A stretch of 64,000 nt of DNA from the NCBI GenBank assembly GCA_036936605.1, contig JAUPFV010000004.1:88190334-88254333 (forward strand), given 5' to 3'. Source of the stretch: Limnanthes douglasii subsp. nivea. Its lineage: Eukaryota; Streptophyta; Magnoliopsida; Brassicales; Limnanthaceae. Of the stretch, positions 1-10,904 are shown one piece after another. A model generated the notes under the pieces. The model searched no databases. It was not told the DNA's origin and saw only the letters and a list, made by a program, of their open reading frames with translations. The position numbers and the translations under genes are program-made. Every line of letters begins with the position of its first letter. Position 1 is the stretch's first letter.

Positions 1-617
1 ATGTAGTTACACTCAGATAATTTGGGGATTCAGAAGCTCTAAGGTTGGTTTCTCTTAAAGTCATAATAACAATTAGATTTATTGGATCCAAGAGGCATCC
101 CACAAGCTTCAATCTAGATTTAGACACCTTTAGAGTGCCTATTTTGGCACAGTTGTCTATCACGTCTGGTGTGAGAGGAAGGCTAGAATTTTTAGCTCCT
201 CTTCGACCCTTGCCTCTGCAATTTCTTTCCGCATGCTGTCTGACCTTTGGTTCAAATTCCTTGGCATAAAGGTGGTCTGACCTATCCAACCCCTTTAATT
301 TTCAGACTTATTTTATTTTGTGTTTGTTTGATGCAACCACCTTTCCTTTCTAGATTGTTTCCCTTGCATCCTTTCCTTACTTTTGTGTAGTGTTTATGAT
401 CATACCAGTCTTAGTATCTTCATTTGCATTTTTGTACTCGTCTGGCAAGCTTTCGTCGATAATTTATGTCTTAGCTCTTTCGCTTTGCTTGTACTTGTTT
501 TGCCATGTATTATTCAACTTCTCCGATTAATGTATTTCTCGCCTCCTAATTCCATTCCTTGGGATATGCCCCATGTGTTTGAAGGAACTTTTTTATTTTA
601 TTTTTAATGCATTTTTA
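1..617. other. Left-edge stretch, no recognised gene
   Basis: I recognise no gene here. On the minus strand one frame is open for about 100 codons from roughly position 305 to the window edge, and it looks moderately protein-like (charged, then hydrophobic) but matches no family I know. A weaker open frame lies on the plus strand over the same bases. From about 300 to 617 the sequence is T-rich and non-coding in appearance. The stretch sits on the downstream side of a displaced peroxidase promoter copy, yet it shows no similarity to peroxidase exon 1, so the coding part of that copy is gone. Confidence 0.4.
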
Positions 618-806
618 CCACAAATAAGTAGAAAAAAAAGTGTGTGCATTTTTATATAGGATTTTTAAAAGTCAAATGTGAATAAGAAAGTAAGCAATGC
701 TGACTTTTTCCAAACTCGTGATTACGAGGGGGATATGTTTGTTTATAAATGAACCCAATAATTTGAGTTTTGTAACGTATTTGCATTGCAGGGGATCATC
801 ACGTTA
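618..806 (-). promoter_or_regulatory. Orphan copy of the peroxidase promoter
   Basis: This segment aligns along nearly its whole length with the promoter of the intact peroxidase gene at 9540-9760. It shares the runs gtgtgtgc, gtcaaatgtgaataagaaag, cgtgattacga and catcacgttaa in the same order and spacing. On the minus strand it keeps a TATA box (TATATAAAAA, complement of 649-658). The peroxidase coding sequence that should follow at lower coordinates is absent. It is best read as the remnant of a tandem gene duplication whose coding part was deleted or displaced. Confidence 0.75.
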
Positions 807-1496
807 AATATAGAGAAAAGTACCAATAAATACCTAATAAACTATCGTTTTACCACATAGTATCCCAAAATTGTATAGTACCAATAGGTACTTAGACTCA
901 AAATATGGATAAAAATATCCTCAATACTATATCTATAGGAGGTTTTAGGTTCAAACCTTTTTTTCTTCTCTTTTGAGACCCATTAAACCCATTTAATTAG
1001 TAATCACAAAAAAAAAACCACCTTTACCATAGATCTGAACTTGCCGTCGTCGATTCCCTTACTCCATCGAAGCTAAATTTTTCCCGGAAACCATCGTGAT
1101 ACCCTCAGACGATAAACCAAGAAGTTATATATCAGTGAATAGCCACAATTTGTGGGACCCCAATGAGTATACACCGGTGAAGAGACGAATGGATGCGACA
1201 TACAGGTACTGAGATTTTCCTAAAGCTTAAGCATTTCTATGTTTTTACTGAGTTTAAAGTGCATGTATGTGGTTCATTACAATCGTCGTTTCTTAGTTAT
1301 ACTGAAATCAAGTATTACGATTGTGTATCAGATAGTAGGTTCTGCGTATGTTTTGGTCGACATTAGGTTTTGTAGGTGCACGTACTGCATTTTATTTTTG
1401 ATGTGTTGTGTTGTTTGTTGGATATAGTTTATTTAGTTGTTTATAGGTTTAGTGGTTGTGCTCTAATTTCCCAGTTTCTATTAGCATGCATGGAAA

Positions 1497-1915
1497 ATTT
1501 ACAAACAACTTGCATCTTCATCGTATAAACATTCGAACAACTCGCATCTTCATCATATATATATTCGAAGAACTCACATATTTATCGTATCGACATTCGA
1601 ACAACACGCATCCTCTTAGGTTGCTGGATAGGAAAACTTGCTCGTTTGTGTTGGACCATAAAAAAAATATTGTAGTCTAAAATAACTCGCACAAATGTTA
1701 CCTTTGCATTCAACTTTGTTCTAAACTCTCATGATTAGTTTTTCAAACAACTCGCTATGTTAATGTCTCACACACCTCGCTCTTTTAGTTTTCAAACAAC
1801 TCTCTCTTTTAGTGTTTCAAACAACTCGTTATTTTAATACTTCAACACAACTTGCTTGTTATATTAACGAATAACTTGCATTATGAAATGTCAATACAAC
1901 TAGCATACAGTTATT
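1497..1915 (+). repeat. Dispersed CAAACAACTCGCAT-type repeat array
   Basis: Many imperfect copies of a core close to CAAACAACTCGC(AT), spaced about 20-40 bp, separated by T-rich or TTAGTG-like spacers. Examples lie near 1532, 1597, 1745 and 1793. The same core recurs in the other non-coding parts of this element and nowhere else in the window that I noticed. Confidence 0.7.
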
Positions 1916-2189
1916 GTAATTGATTAAGCTAGCTGTGTTATCCTTACCATATGCAAGTTCTTTAATCAATCATTACCATCATATATTATTGTAGGTAATA
2001 TGACTGCCAAATGAAGCTTCTGCATGTCAGGATTAGTGAGCATCATGAATCTGATGAAAAAACCAGATTACCTCTGCCCATATCGAAACTACGAAAAACA
2101 CACTCTTTTACACAATTTTGAAGGCATTAGTCACCTTCGTAGACAAAAGTTTGTGATGAAAAAGTGTTATACGCTAATTGAGAAAATTA

Positions 2190-2790
2190 TAAAGATGTAG
2201 TCGGTCGAGGTGGACATGTTCTGAATAGGGTCGAAACTATTCAAGCTAACGACCGATGATGTAAATGCTATTTTTGGCCTTAAGCACAACACATAGGAAA
2301 TACCTTTAACAAAATCTGGAGGATTTGTAAACGGGGCCGAAAATGATTTAAAGATGATGCAAACACCTTCATGGGTGAAAGTTCAAGAAAAAATAGACTG
2401 AAAAAAAAATCTATCAAACAATGTTATAAAGGTACCTCTAAATCTAATGTATTGTTATAAGAAGGTTGTTCAGTTGCACTAATATAACATGGTGTGCAGT
2501 GTTATACTGGATGATATACCCAAAGCCATCAGGGATGGGGGGAGCATGCCATGGAGGACGTTGCTCGATTGTTGATATTGTTTCTTTGCTCAACCCAATT
2601 ATATCCAGTCTCATAAGACATAATGGGTTGAAATATGGTATAATATATCGAAGACCTCAGCAAAATAAAGAACTATGATTGGTCTGAAACAGTATTGCAG
2701 GAGCTTCTCCACTCAATTAGAACATTAGTTTTTGTCGGAAAACCCGAAAGAGTTACCGGTCTTGCACTTCTATTCGTAAGAATCTTTTCT
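2190..2790 (+). pseudogene. DUF1985-like domain remnant of element gene
   Basis: Near 2235-2390 a plus frame reads KLTTDDVNAIFGLKHNT and then a stop, resembling the F-x-L-T-x-x-D-V-x-x-I-x-G-L pattern of the plant DUF1985 domain that accompanies Ulp1 proteases in transposons. A second readable block at about 2660-2777 reads NYDWSETVLQELLHSI and ends in LALLF directly before a splice-donor-like gtaagaat. Stops and frame changes between the blocks show that the gene is not functional. Family assignment is from memory of the motif and is only moderately sure. Confidence 0.45.
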
Positions 2791-2984
2791 CTTATTTAAA
2801 TATAAGTTAAACGAAGATCTCCTGATGATAATAAGTTTTGTGATACAACCCTTTATCATGGAGGACACAAAAATTAGGAAAGACCTTGCGAAGTCGAACA
2901 TGATCCCAATGTTCTTTAAATGGTAGGTATTATAGTGCATATCATCGATAATGGAGATGATTCAAAATCTAAACCTGCATAATA

Positions 2985-3285
2985 TTATTATAAAAGAACT
3001 CGCTTAGTATTATTATAAAAAAAACATGCATAGTTAAAGTATAAATCAACTCTCAATGTTGTAGTAACATGTAACACTTATAGTTGCAGTATAAAAACAA
3101 CTCGCATAGTTGCATTATACAATAACTCTCAAATTTAAAGTATAAAACAACTCTCATCATTGTAGTAACATAGACACAAAGTTTTATTATAACATACCAC
3201 CAATGTTGTTAGTAACATAAAACACACACGTTTGTGAATTCAAACAACTCACGTGATCTGTTTATGGTATTAAACAACTCACAAA
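2985..3285 (+). repeat. Second block of AACAACTCGC-type repeats
   Basis: Imperfect repeats such as ataaaacaactcgcatag and caaacaactcacgtg, alternating with ATTATAA-rich spacers. The block lies between two exon-like pieces and so probably represents an intron of the element gene. Confidence 0.65.
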
Positions 3286-3312
3286 CATGTATTAACTAGG
3301 ATATTATTCACT

Positions 3313-3507
3313 AGATAGGTAGTGGATGCTGCACTAGTGTTGACAGAGGCTGAAAAAGAAGCATTCAGAGGATTTGAAGGAAGTGAAAATCCAAATGTTG
3401 CAGCGGTTGTACCTGATGAAAGGCCTATGAAAAGGAAAAAAAGTACAGCCCAAAAAAAACAATTCAAAGTATGCCACATCCAAGACAACATCCTAAACTC
3501 TAACTAA
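3313..3507 (+). pseudogene. Charged exon-like piece of the Ulp1-element gene
   Basis: An open plus frame reads ALVLTEAEKEAFRGFEGSEN and then a basic tail (MKRKKS) before a gtatgcc donor-like site at about 3470. Acidic and lysine-rich linkers of this kind join the DUF1985 and Ulp1 parts in plant element proteins. No domain can be named. The start codon in frame is not an ATG, consistent with an internal exon preceded by an acceptor (ataggtag). Confidence 0.4.
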
Positions 3508-4789
3508 ATAATCAACCCCAAATAAACCGGACCTCATCCGTTCCATCAGCAACAACCCAAACAGAGACCGAGGACATACAACATCATGATTTGTATGTAA
3601 CGCTCTCTGGTTTTGTGTTTCAACGCAGATCGACTCCAACAAAGAAGATTGGATCAAAGAGACATGTAACAACGTCCAAAAGTCTTACTAGCATACGAAC
3701 AAAGAAAATAACAAGTTTTAAGAATCATTCCCGTTATGTTAATTGACATAGAGTTTAAGATAAAAGAAATAAGGTCAGAACTTATACTGATAACAATCTT
3801 CTGGAGCGTTTGGTTGGCAGACAAGCGAGATATATAAGTATATGTTTTAGTTTGTTATATATGTTTAATTTGTTTAATCGTCACAAACAAATAATAATAT
3901 TTTTGGTATTTTTATGGTAGATTGAAGAGCTACAGAAAAATCTAGTTGAATAAAATGCGAACTTGAAGAACAACGACTTGAAAATACATGTTTCGTCCCT
4001 TTTTTATCTATCAGAAGTCCTGCCACAAAACAAGAGGATGTATGACCGATACTACCAACATAACCAATATCAACTGTATCTATTGTATATGTTGTAGGTG
4101 TAAATGGTGAAAGGATGGCCAGCTGAAAAAATAGTAGTTGTACCAGCTGTAATACTGGCGGAGGCTACAGCACCAGAACAACAAATACATGAGGCACAAA
4201 GGGTTAATGAAATAGTAAAGGAGCAAGAGGTAAATATTATAAATCAGACTAATGCATAGTACCATCGAAAGTAGTACCGGATGAGGTGGTATATGATACA
4301 ACACAATCTCCCACAGTGGTAGTGCCTGAAAATGCTGCAGACGTACCATTAGGGGACAGACGTGAAGATGTAGTGGAGACAAATCATTCTCCTCCGAATG
4401 AGAAAGAGACAAATCAGTCTCCTAGAAAGCAGACTAAAATACATCAGTTTCATCTAAAGGAGAGACAATCAGACCAATCTTTTCCAAATAAGACATAGAC
4501 ACATCAGACTTCTCCAAAAGAGATAGAGACAAACGCATCACCACATGTACGACAAATACAAGAGGAAAAAGGTCGTGAAAATCTAGATTAAATGAGGTAG
4601 AATGTCGTGAACATGAAGTGGAAAAAGAAGAATATGGACATAAGAAGTCAGAAGGTCGTGAAGATGTAAGTGGATCCGAAGTACATTAAGATTTAACTAT
4701 TGAATATATATTGTGATATATTGTTTCTAAAGTCATATTGTCTAAGGGTAGGAAAATGTTGTTTTGTTAAACTTTGATACATTGTTTTG

Positions 4790-5330
4790 AAAAAACTAGC
4801 AGGATTAGTGTTATAAAAGAGCTTGCATGATTTTCAAAGAACTCTCATTACGTTCCTTCTAAATAAATTGCATGGTATTTTTTTACACTTATCCATATAA
4901 TGCATATAAAAACTCGCAATTGTAGTGTTTCAAAGAGCTTGCATGGTTATTGTTTTAAAGAGCTCACATTACTTGCTTTACAAGAACTCCTATGGTATGT
5001 GTTACAAAAAACTTGCATGACTAACGTTTCAAAGAACTCTCATAATTATTGTTCAAACCACTCGCATGTATGTTTTTAATACTTGGGTATTTAATGCACG
5101 AAACAACTTGCATGGTTAGTGATCTAAAAAAACTAGCATGATCAATATTCAAATAACTCTCATTAGTCTTATTCAAAGAACTCGCATGATATACATATCA
5201 AACAACTCCCCTGTTTAAAAATGAAACAATCCGCATGTTTAAAAATTAAGCAGTAAAAAGAACTCTCATGTTTGATATTACAAATAACTCGCTTGTTTAG
5301 AGTTCCAAATAACTCGCATGTTTGATATGT
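4790..5330 (+). repeat. Long block of AACTCGCATG-type repeats
   Basis: The densest block of the repeat, with variants AAAGAACTCTCAT, AAACAACTTGCATGG and AAATAACTCGCATG every 20-30 bp over 0.5 kb. The unit is roughly TTTCAAANAACTCGCATGNTTAGTG but no two copies are identical, so the array is old or under relaxed constraint. Confidence 0.7.
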
Positions 5331-5710
5331 AACAACATACAAATCCACAAAACCCCAACAAAAACAACAACATTAAAGGGAAGAATAACAACCATCCTTG
5401 GCAAAGAGTGACAATTTAACACAAATCGAAGCAGCACCACCACTACCACAACAATCTGAAAAGGAAGCCCAACCTTGCACAAAGGCAAAACTACTGAGAA
5501 AACCAGAAGCGGCGGTAGAAGTCCCACAACCAGCTCGAGAGGTTACCGAACACCAACAACAAGGCTACACAAAGCCAACACAACCAAGCAAATAAAAGTG
5601 GTAGCGGTAGTATTGAATCCAACAAAAATCGATAAGGATAACTTTTGACATCAACTGATACATATAATAAAACAATATGTTTTAAACAATAATTTTTTGA
5701 TGATTACTAC

Positions 5711-5935
5711 ATGCAATATACACAATTATTTGTTGACGAAGTTGATAAGATTGGGCTCGACGTTGTACTACAATGGAATTTTGATTCTATGACGGATGAT
5801 ACGCTTGCTCGATTTTATGAAGATGGTACGCTTGCTCGATTTTGTGAAGATGGTACGCTTGCTCGACTTTGTGAAGATGGTGTTGCTGAAAAGATTGTAA
5901 AGGAGAAAACAACATTGGTCGTCGCTGCAGATATG
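5711..5935 (+). pseudogene. Element gene piece with 27-bp coding repeat
   Basis: An open plus frame of about 75 codons contains the peptide DGTLARFCE repeated in tandem (units at 5822-5848 and 5849-5875, with a first unit lacking one codon at 5798-5821). It runs into a gtaagtgg donor-like site at about 5936. The peptide has no known function to me. It lies 750 bp upstream of the Ulp1-like domain and belongs to the same gene remnant. Confidence 0.45.
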
Positions 5936-6542
5936 GTAAGTGGATTTTTACATTATAAATATCAAATATGTGTAGTTAGTATGTTATAATATGAAAACCA
6001 CTTTTCTATGTTCTAGACAATGAAATATACAATGAGAGATGATGATATCTGTCCTATTTTTTTATTTAATCAGTCTGATACATGAGGCAAAGGTAGAGGT
6101 AAATTTTGCTGATTTGAATAAGAGTACATCAACAACGTAGCTGATCGATGTCAGTGAATACCACAAATTCATTAAAATTAAAAGGCCAGAAGGACAAGAA
6201 GATCCAGAAGTATGGTATTTATCATTTTGAGAGCTCTCCTACAGACTTAACGTGTGTGTGATTGAAGTGATGACACTACCTTACAAACCAGACGAGGACT
6301 ACAAGGTGAAATATAAAAGTCTTGCATTATCATTCGATGGCGTATGTTTATTAATCTCTCATCTTCGGTTATACGCCTCCCACTTGTCACTTAGTAGATT
6401 GTCGACGCTTGGATTTATAAGATGCTAAAAGAAGCCAATTAGATAGTACCATTCAAAAGTTTCGAAGTTTCTTCCACTGCCAAATACGGCGCGATACAAA
6501 TTTTTGGCCACGCTGTGGTGAGTTCAAGCTAAAATTAATATT

Positions 6543-7105
6543 ATGCAAACAACTCGGAGTTTTAACTTATAAAATAAAGAAAAGAACCTCCTTAAAATTC
6601 GCACGCATAACAATCTCTAACTGATTTATTTCACACAACTCGTGTTATTAAATATACAAAGAACACACATATTTGTTTAAAAAAATCTTAAATGCAAAAA
6701 ACACTAACCGACAAAGAAGATCTGTCAAAACTGGTTAACAAAGTCTTCGAAAATATAAGGAAAGACATGTATATTGTGTTCCGTCCAGTTTGCCCCATAA
6801 AGAAGGATACTATCAACCACTATACATTGGTGGTTGTTGATATAGACGAAAGAACGACAACAATGTATAACCTGTTCTTCCCGAGCAGTAAATACACATC
6901 AGACTATACAACAAAGACATTTGATCCGTTGGTAAGTTATTTCAAAGCAAACACAGTCTTATTGTTTCAAACACATCGAATTTCTATATAACTCGCAATG
7001 ATAGATTTTTAAAGAACCCACATTACTTGCTTTCAAATAACTCGCGGTTTTTTATTTTCAAAAAACTCGCTCAATTCATTTTTCAAACAACTCGCATTTG
7101 CATAT
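6543..7105 (+). repeat. Repeat blocks flanking the Ulp1 exon
   Basis: Two short blocks (6543-6660 and 6968-7105) of the CAAACAACTCGCATTT motif sit on either side of the first Ulp1-like exon. They fill the positions where introns would be expected. A further thin block occurs at 7545-7690 beyond the last exon. Confidence 0.6.
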
Positions 7106-7310
7106 ACTATCTGAATCATGTTCTAAACTCATCAAAACAATTAACATATTGTATGGAAAAATTATACTTATATAGTATAAAGAAGGGATATAAAGTGAAA
7201 AATGTAAGAGAGATCTCACAACAACTATCGTCCACCCTTGACTACGACGTTCTTGTTTGTGAATATGCCAAAAACATTATCCAAAAATACTTCGTGTCGG
7301 AAACTTACTA
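6692..7310 (+). pseudogene. Ulp1-type cysteine protease domain, active Cys lost
   Basis: Two exon-like blocks make the catalytic core of a C48 (Ulp1/SENP) protease. The first (6692-6934) reads INHYTLVVVDIDERTTTMYN, matching the H-W-x-L-v-v-i-D block with the catalytic His, and ends at a gttggtaag donor-like site. The second (about 7170-7310) reads ISQQLSSTLDYDVLVCEYAK. In active relatives this block is Q-x(n)-D-C-G-V-F-V-C-E-Y, so the catalytic Cys is replaced by Tyr and the next Gly by Asp. Stop TAA is at 7309-7311. The gene looks inactive as a protease. Confidence 0.65.
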
Positions 7311-7965
7311 AAAAATGTGTCGAACTACCAAAACTCATATGTTTTATCATTTCCTAAACGATATCAATCCTAATGCTTACCGGTACATATATTGGTATGT
7401 AGAGATATTTTTAGCGTGGAAAAATTTGTACAGATCTTTTTCATATCAACACTAACCTATGCAGTTATGTCAACAAATTTATAATGTATAACATTTAGGA
7501 ATTAATTTGACAGAAATAATTCATAAATGCTATATATTATAGTAAAGTTGAAAACAACACGCATGTTTACAACAACTCGCAGATGTATGTATTTTATCTT
7601 CAAATAACTGGTGCGGTAAAATATAAAATAGCTTGCAAAAGTTATGGACAAAACAGCACGCAAGTTCGTTATATACATAACTCACAAAGAAACTAGTCTT
7701 GTATAATAGTTATGAAATATTCAAATATCAAATGTATTTGAGTTGTATAGTATAACACTTATAGAAATGGATTCAAAACTATCATTATCTTCAAGTAGCT
7801 AGTTAAATCAGTAGTAGAAGAAGAGTGAGATCAACATTATTTTGTATTTGATTGGTTTCACTTGATCCATAATATAATAACAACCAAAAAGTGGCTTAAC
7901 TAGTAACAAGAAAGAGAGACAAGTTAGCTTATCCCATCTCTCTAGTGTGTTTCTATTTGGAAGGA

Positions 7966-9515
7966 TCAGTTAATGGCAGAACAGACCCTGCGAATTTCAC
8001 CTTGAGTCCCAGTCTTAACTTCAATATTACTCATCTTAATCATAGACCTCCCAAACTCAACATTGAAAGCCAAGCCAAGCAGTCCTCTAACCCCCAAGAA
8101 GCGTTGAACATGAGGTCTAGTAGTAGCATCAGTCCATAGCACTTGATCTGATTGTAATACTCCTCGTCCGTCTCTTAGGTTAGCGAAGTAGGATGTGTCG
8201 AACCTGTCTATGCTTCCGGTATCTAACCCAACACGTCTTGACCCGTCTCCATTCTCTGGGCATAAAGCTTGTAGCTGGGCAAGAAATGTGGGATTGATAG
8301 AAGGATCAGGAGCGCCTGTGTTTGAAAAATTGAATAGTCTGGAACTGAATAATCGGCACGCCACTGTGCCGATGGTGTGTCCACCTAACCAATTTACTCA
8401 ATCAATACTCTGACATTTTTATTTGGTTATAACAGCTTGGTAGATTTGAAACTTACCAACAAGAGCTACTAGATCTTGTGTGTTAAGACCTTTTTGGTTG
8501 AACTTTTGAATTTGGACAGCAACCGACTCTGTAAAACCAGGCAAATTAGAAGCGTCTGATGCCTGTGACACCCTTCCATCTCTACGTCCTAATGGTACTG
8601 CCCAAGGTATCCCACCTGCCTGTAATATTTTTCACTGTGTCAAGTCAATGAATATCTTTTTTTTAGATCCAACAACATTTTTAAAGACAGCAATAAGCCA
8701 ATTATAAAAAAAGCAAAAAGGCTTAAAGGCCTAAAAGCCAATCGAAGGACAAAATTGTTCTAAAAAAATCTGTCCGCTAAAGTGTATAGCAATATATAAC
8801 AGTAAAAAATCACCGGTGATCATGTACATAAAAAAGAAGGAGAATAACTTGTGTTACATTTGCATCAAAATAGTAATTATTGTTGATTTTTTTTTTTACA
8901 TTTGCGCTGATCATAGATGAAAAAAAAAACACCAACAAAAGTGATCACGGCTGCGACGAAAATGATAAATATAACAAAGGTGCTCCAACTTGGTGACTAA
9001 CCATAGTTTCTCCTGTTAAAGTACATTTTTATTTTCTATTGGTTGCATTGAATTCATGTAGTATATTCAATATACAGCTAGAAATGTATATTCAAAACAA
9101 ATGAAAATAGTTTACTTACAAGAACCACAGCGTCACGAGCAGCAAGAGCCAAAATATCAGCGCATGAAACAGCACCAGGGCACGCAGCTTCAAGTTGTGT
9201 CTTGGCATCATCAATCACTTCAAAACCTCTTAATGAGGAATTAGGAAGTGCGGTTCTTTCAGAGGTAGGGCCGGTGATCAATACAGAAGCATCACAACCG
9301 AGCACGAAGCAATCATGGAAATGCATCCTGAGCAAACCAGGGGCAATAGTCGGTTCAGATCTGAAATGAGACTGAACTGCTGCTCTAACAATAGCTTCTA
9401 CACGAGGACATGTGCTCGAATAAAACCCAACTCGAGTAACCTGGCCTTGGCACATTGTCATAGCCACGGAGGTAAAAACAAGCATTGCTAATACTAGTGT
9501 TTTAGTGTTTGCCAT
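7966..9515 (-). CDS. Class III secretory peroxidase (three exons)
   Basis: Exons 9515-9120, 8619-8457 and 8384-7966 (minus), all with GT-AG introns, encode 325 residues ending TGA. Residues 1-23 form a signal peptide, so the enzyme is secreted to the cell wall or vacuole, where it oxidises phenolics with H2O2. The distal heme motif RMHFHDCF gives Arg63 and His67; the proximal histidine is in GGHTIG (His189). The eight conserved disulfide cysteines are present (36, 69, 74, 112, 118, 196, 228, 321), as are calcium-site Asp68 and Asp75. Most family members have three introns; the one expected in exon 1 near the distal motif is missing here. The sequence looks closest to the tobacco N1 type, from memory. 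Confidence 0.93.
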
Positions 9516-9760
9516 TTTGTTTATCTCCTAAGATTTCGTTTGTGTGATGTAAGTAGAAGAGGAAGTGTGTGCCTGTTTTTATATAGGGTTATTAGGAGTC
9601 AAATGTGAATAAGAAAGTAAGCGATGCCGGCTTTTGCCAAACCCGTGATTACGAAGGGGAAGGTGTTTGTTTGGATAAATGAAGCCAATAATCGAGTCTT
9701 CTTCCTTTTTTTGTAGACTTTTCTAATGTTTTTGCATAGTGGCGCATCACGTTAAGAAAG
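9516..9760 (-). promoter_or_regulatory. Promoter of the intact peroxidase gene
   Basis: On the minus strand a TATA box (TATATAAAAA, complement of 9576-9585) lies about 60 bp before the ATG at 9515, implying a short leader of roughly 30 bases. The upstream 170 bp is conserved in two other places in the window (618-806 and 13190-13390), which marks it as part of a tandem duplication unit. Confidence 0.75.
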
Positions 9761-9813
9761 TAAGCTGAGAAAAAATTATAAATTAAATCTCAAATTGTTT
9801 TCATTTTGATTTA

Positions 9814-9905
9814 ATGTTAGGCAACGCTAATTGATACCCATTTGGTTATAATGATATCTTTTTATAATGAGACCCCCTTTGATTATAATGAGATCCTAAA
9901 AAAGA
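9814..9905 (+). repeat. Left terminal inverted repeat
   Basis: Pairs with 12950-13001. Compared with the right end it carries extra iterations of the TTATAATGAGAYCC block (three instead of one), so it is longer by partial internal duplication. Confidence 0.7.
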
Positions 9906-10261
9906 TACATTTACTTTTGATATAAAAATTGTATTTTCAGCCAAAAATTCTATTTTCTCTCTTCTTTTCACCGAAACCTCTCAAAATGTGACAAAAAAAA
10001 AGTCAAGATTTCTCAAATCCAAACTTACAACAACGTTAAAATACGAATCTTTTATCTATTCATGTAATTTTTATGCAATTTACTTAGGTATTTTTAGTGA
10101 TATTTAGAGTTATAGGTTCTGCCTCAAAAGTTCGATTTTCATGTATATGTTGTTGTTTTTTTGACAAAATAGTTGTAGATACGTGTTAGTCGAGTCATTA
10201 TCAACATTTTGGTACCATTTTTGTTGTATTTGGTTGGTTTTTGTGGGTTTTGGGTAGGATT

Positions 10262-10530
10262 CGAGATCGAGAGGTGAGGCTGCTGGCTGTGCGAAATCGC
10301 GAGCAAGCAACACGCGATTTTGCATGGTTCGCGAACATCCCGTTCACAACCCGTGCAAGGTCACGTGCTAGTTGTTCGCGATTTCGCACAACCAGCAATG
10401 GTGAAATTGCGAACAGGCTATACGCAATTTTACCAAAATTGCGAACATGCTATACGCAATTTCACCAAAATTGCGAACATGCTATACGCAATTTCACCAA
10501 AATTGTGAACTGTCTGTTCGCAATTGTAAC
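10262..10530 (+). repeat. Left subterminal GCGAAC array with hairpins
   Basis: Two structures adjoin. First, 10280-10396 is an inverted repeat with arms of about 30 bp (gctggctgtgcgaaatcgcg against its near-perfect complement). Second, 10402-10530 holds four tandem units of 32 bp (aattgcgaacatgctatacg, then caatttcaccaa), the middle two identical, each itself an inverted repeat aattgcg...cgcaatt. Subterminal repeats of this type are transposase-binding sites in other DNA transposons (established for several superfamilies); that role here is inferred. Confidence 0.75.
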
Positions 10531-10654
10531 ATCATTGTTCATTCCTACGCCATTGCCACGACGTCGATAATTCTGATCACCAAAATGTACCGGCACCGGT
10601 TTAATATTGTTTGTTGGTGTTTATTATATGTGTTTTTGTTACAAAAACAAAATC

Positions 10655-10904
10655 CGCCGCTGTGAGTCGTGAAGAAGTCAAAAGCAGGTACAATCACGCG
10701 AAATCTGAACCACTACAGCTTTTGTCGAACTTGCCTTACAAAATTCAACAAGTAGCACTTGCTGAGTGGAACCTGTTCAGAGCAGATTTCGTTACTGGAA
10801 ATATGTTGGAATATCTCGAAAGTAGGGTTGCTCAGATAGAAGATGACATTGCGAACTTCAGACCAATTCCACTATGTAATGATGTTAATCTCATATTGCT
10901 CTGA
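10655..10904 (+). CDS. Unknown ORF, shorter copy of duplicated domain
   Basis: A plus frame from about 10655 to the TGA at 10902-10904 encodes about 80 residues including VSREEVKSRYNHAKSEPLQL and ending near IANFRPIPL. It aligns with residues 60-120 of the downstream ORF at 11353-11820: both have REEV-x-x-R, a Leu-Pro pair about 20 residues on, and M(x)nQ-x-E-x-x-I-A at the end. No ATG is convincing, and the upstream half present in the other copy is missing, so this is probably a truncated duplicate or an internal exon. Family and function are unknown to me. Confidence 0.4.

Larger units (their letters stand above)
807..7760 (+). mobile_element. Decayed Mutator-like element with Ulp1-type gene
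   Basis: A 7 kb region that reads on the plus strand as scattered exon-like pieces separated by repeat-rich non-coding DNA. Pieces in order resemble a plant DUF1985-like domain (2190-2790), a charged linker (3313-3507), a region with a coding repeat (5711-5935) and a Ulp1-type cysteine protease domain (6692-7310). In plants this order is typical of Ulp1-carrying Mutator-like elements (established knowledge). The left end at about 807 (gagaaaagtaccaataaata) abuts a displaced peroxidase promoter and could be a terminal repeat, but I could not find its inverted partner near 7.3-8 kb. Element identity and the right limit are therefore inferred. Confidence 0.5.

Noticed and set aside
7311..7965. 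Right terminal inverted repeat of the Ulp1-type element
   Set aside because: I looked for the complement of the 807-930 sequence here and found no convincing match, so the right boundary is left approximate.
10402..10530. Regularly spaced 32-bp repeats that superficially look like a CRISPR array
   Set aside because: Units are directly adjacent without unique spacers, the repeats are palindromic minisatellite units inside a plant DNA transposon, and there are no cas genes.
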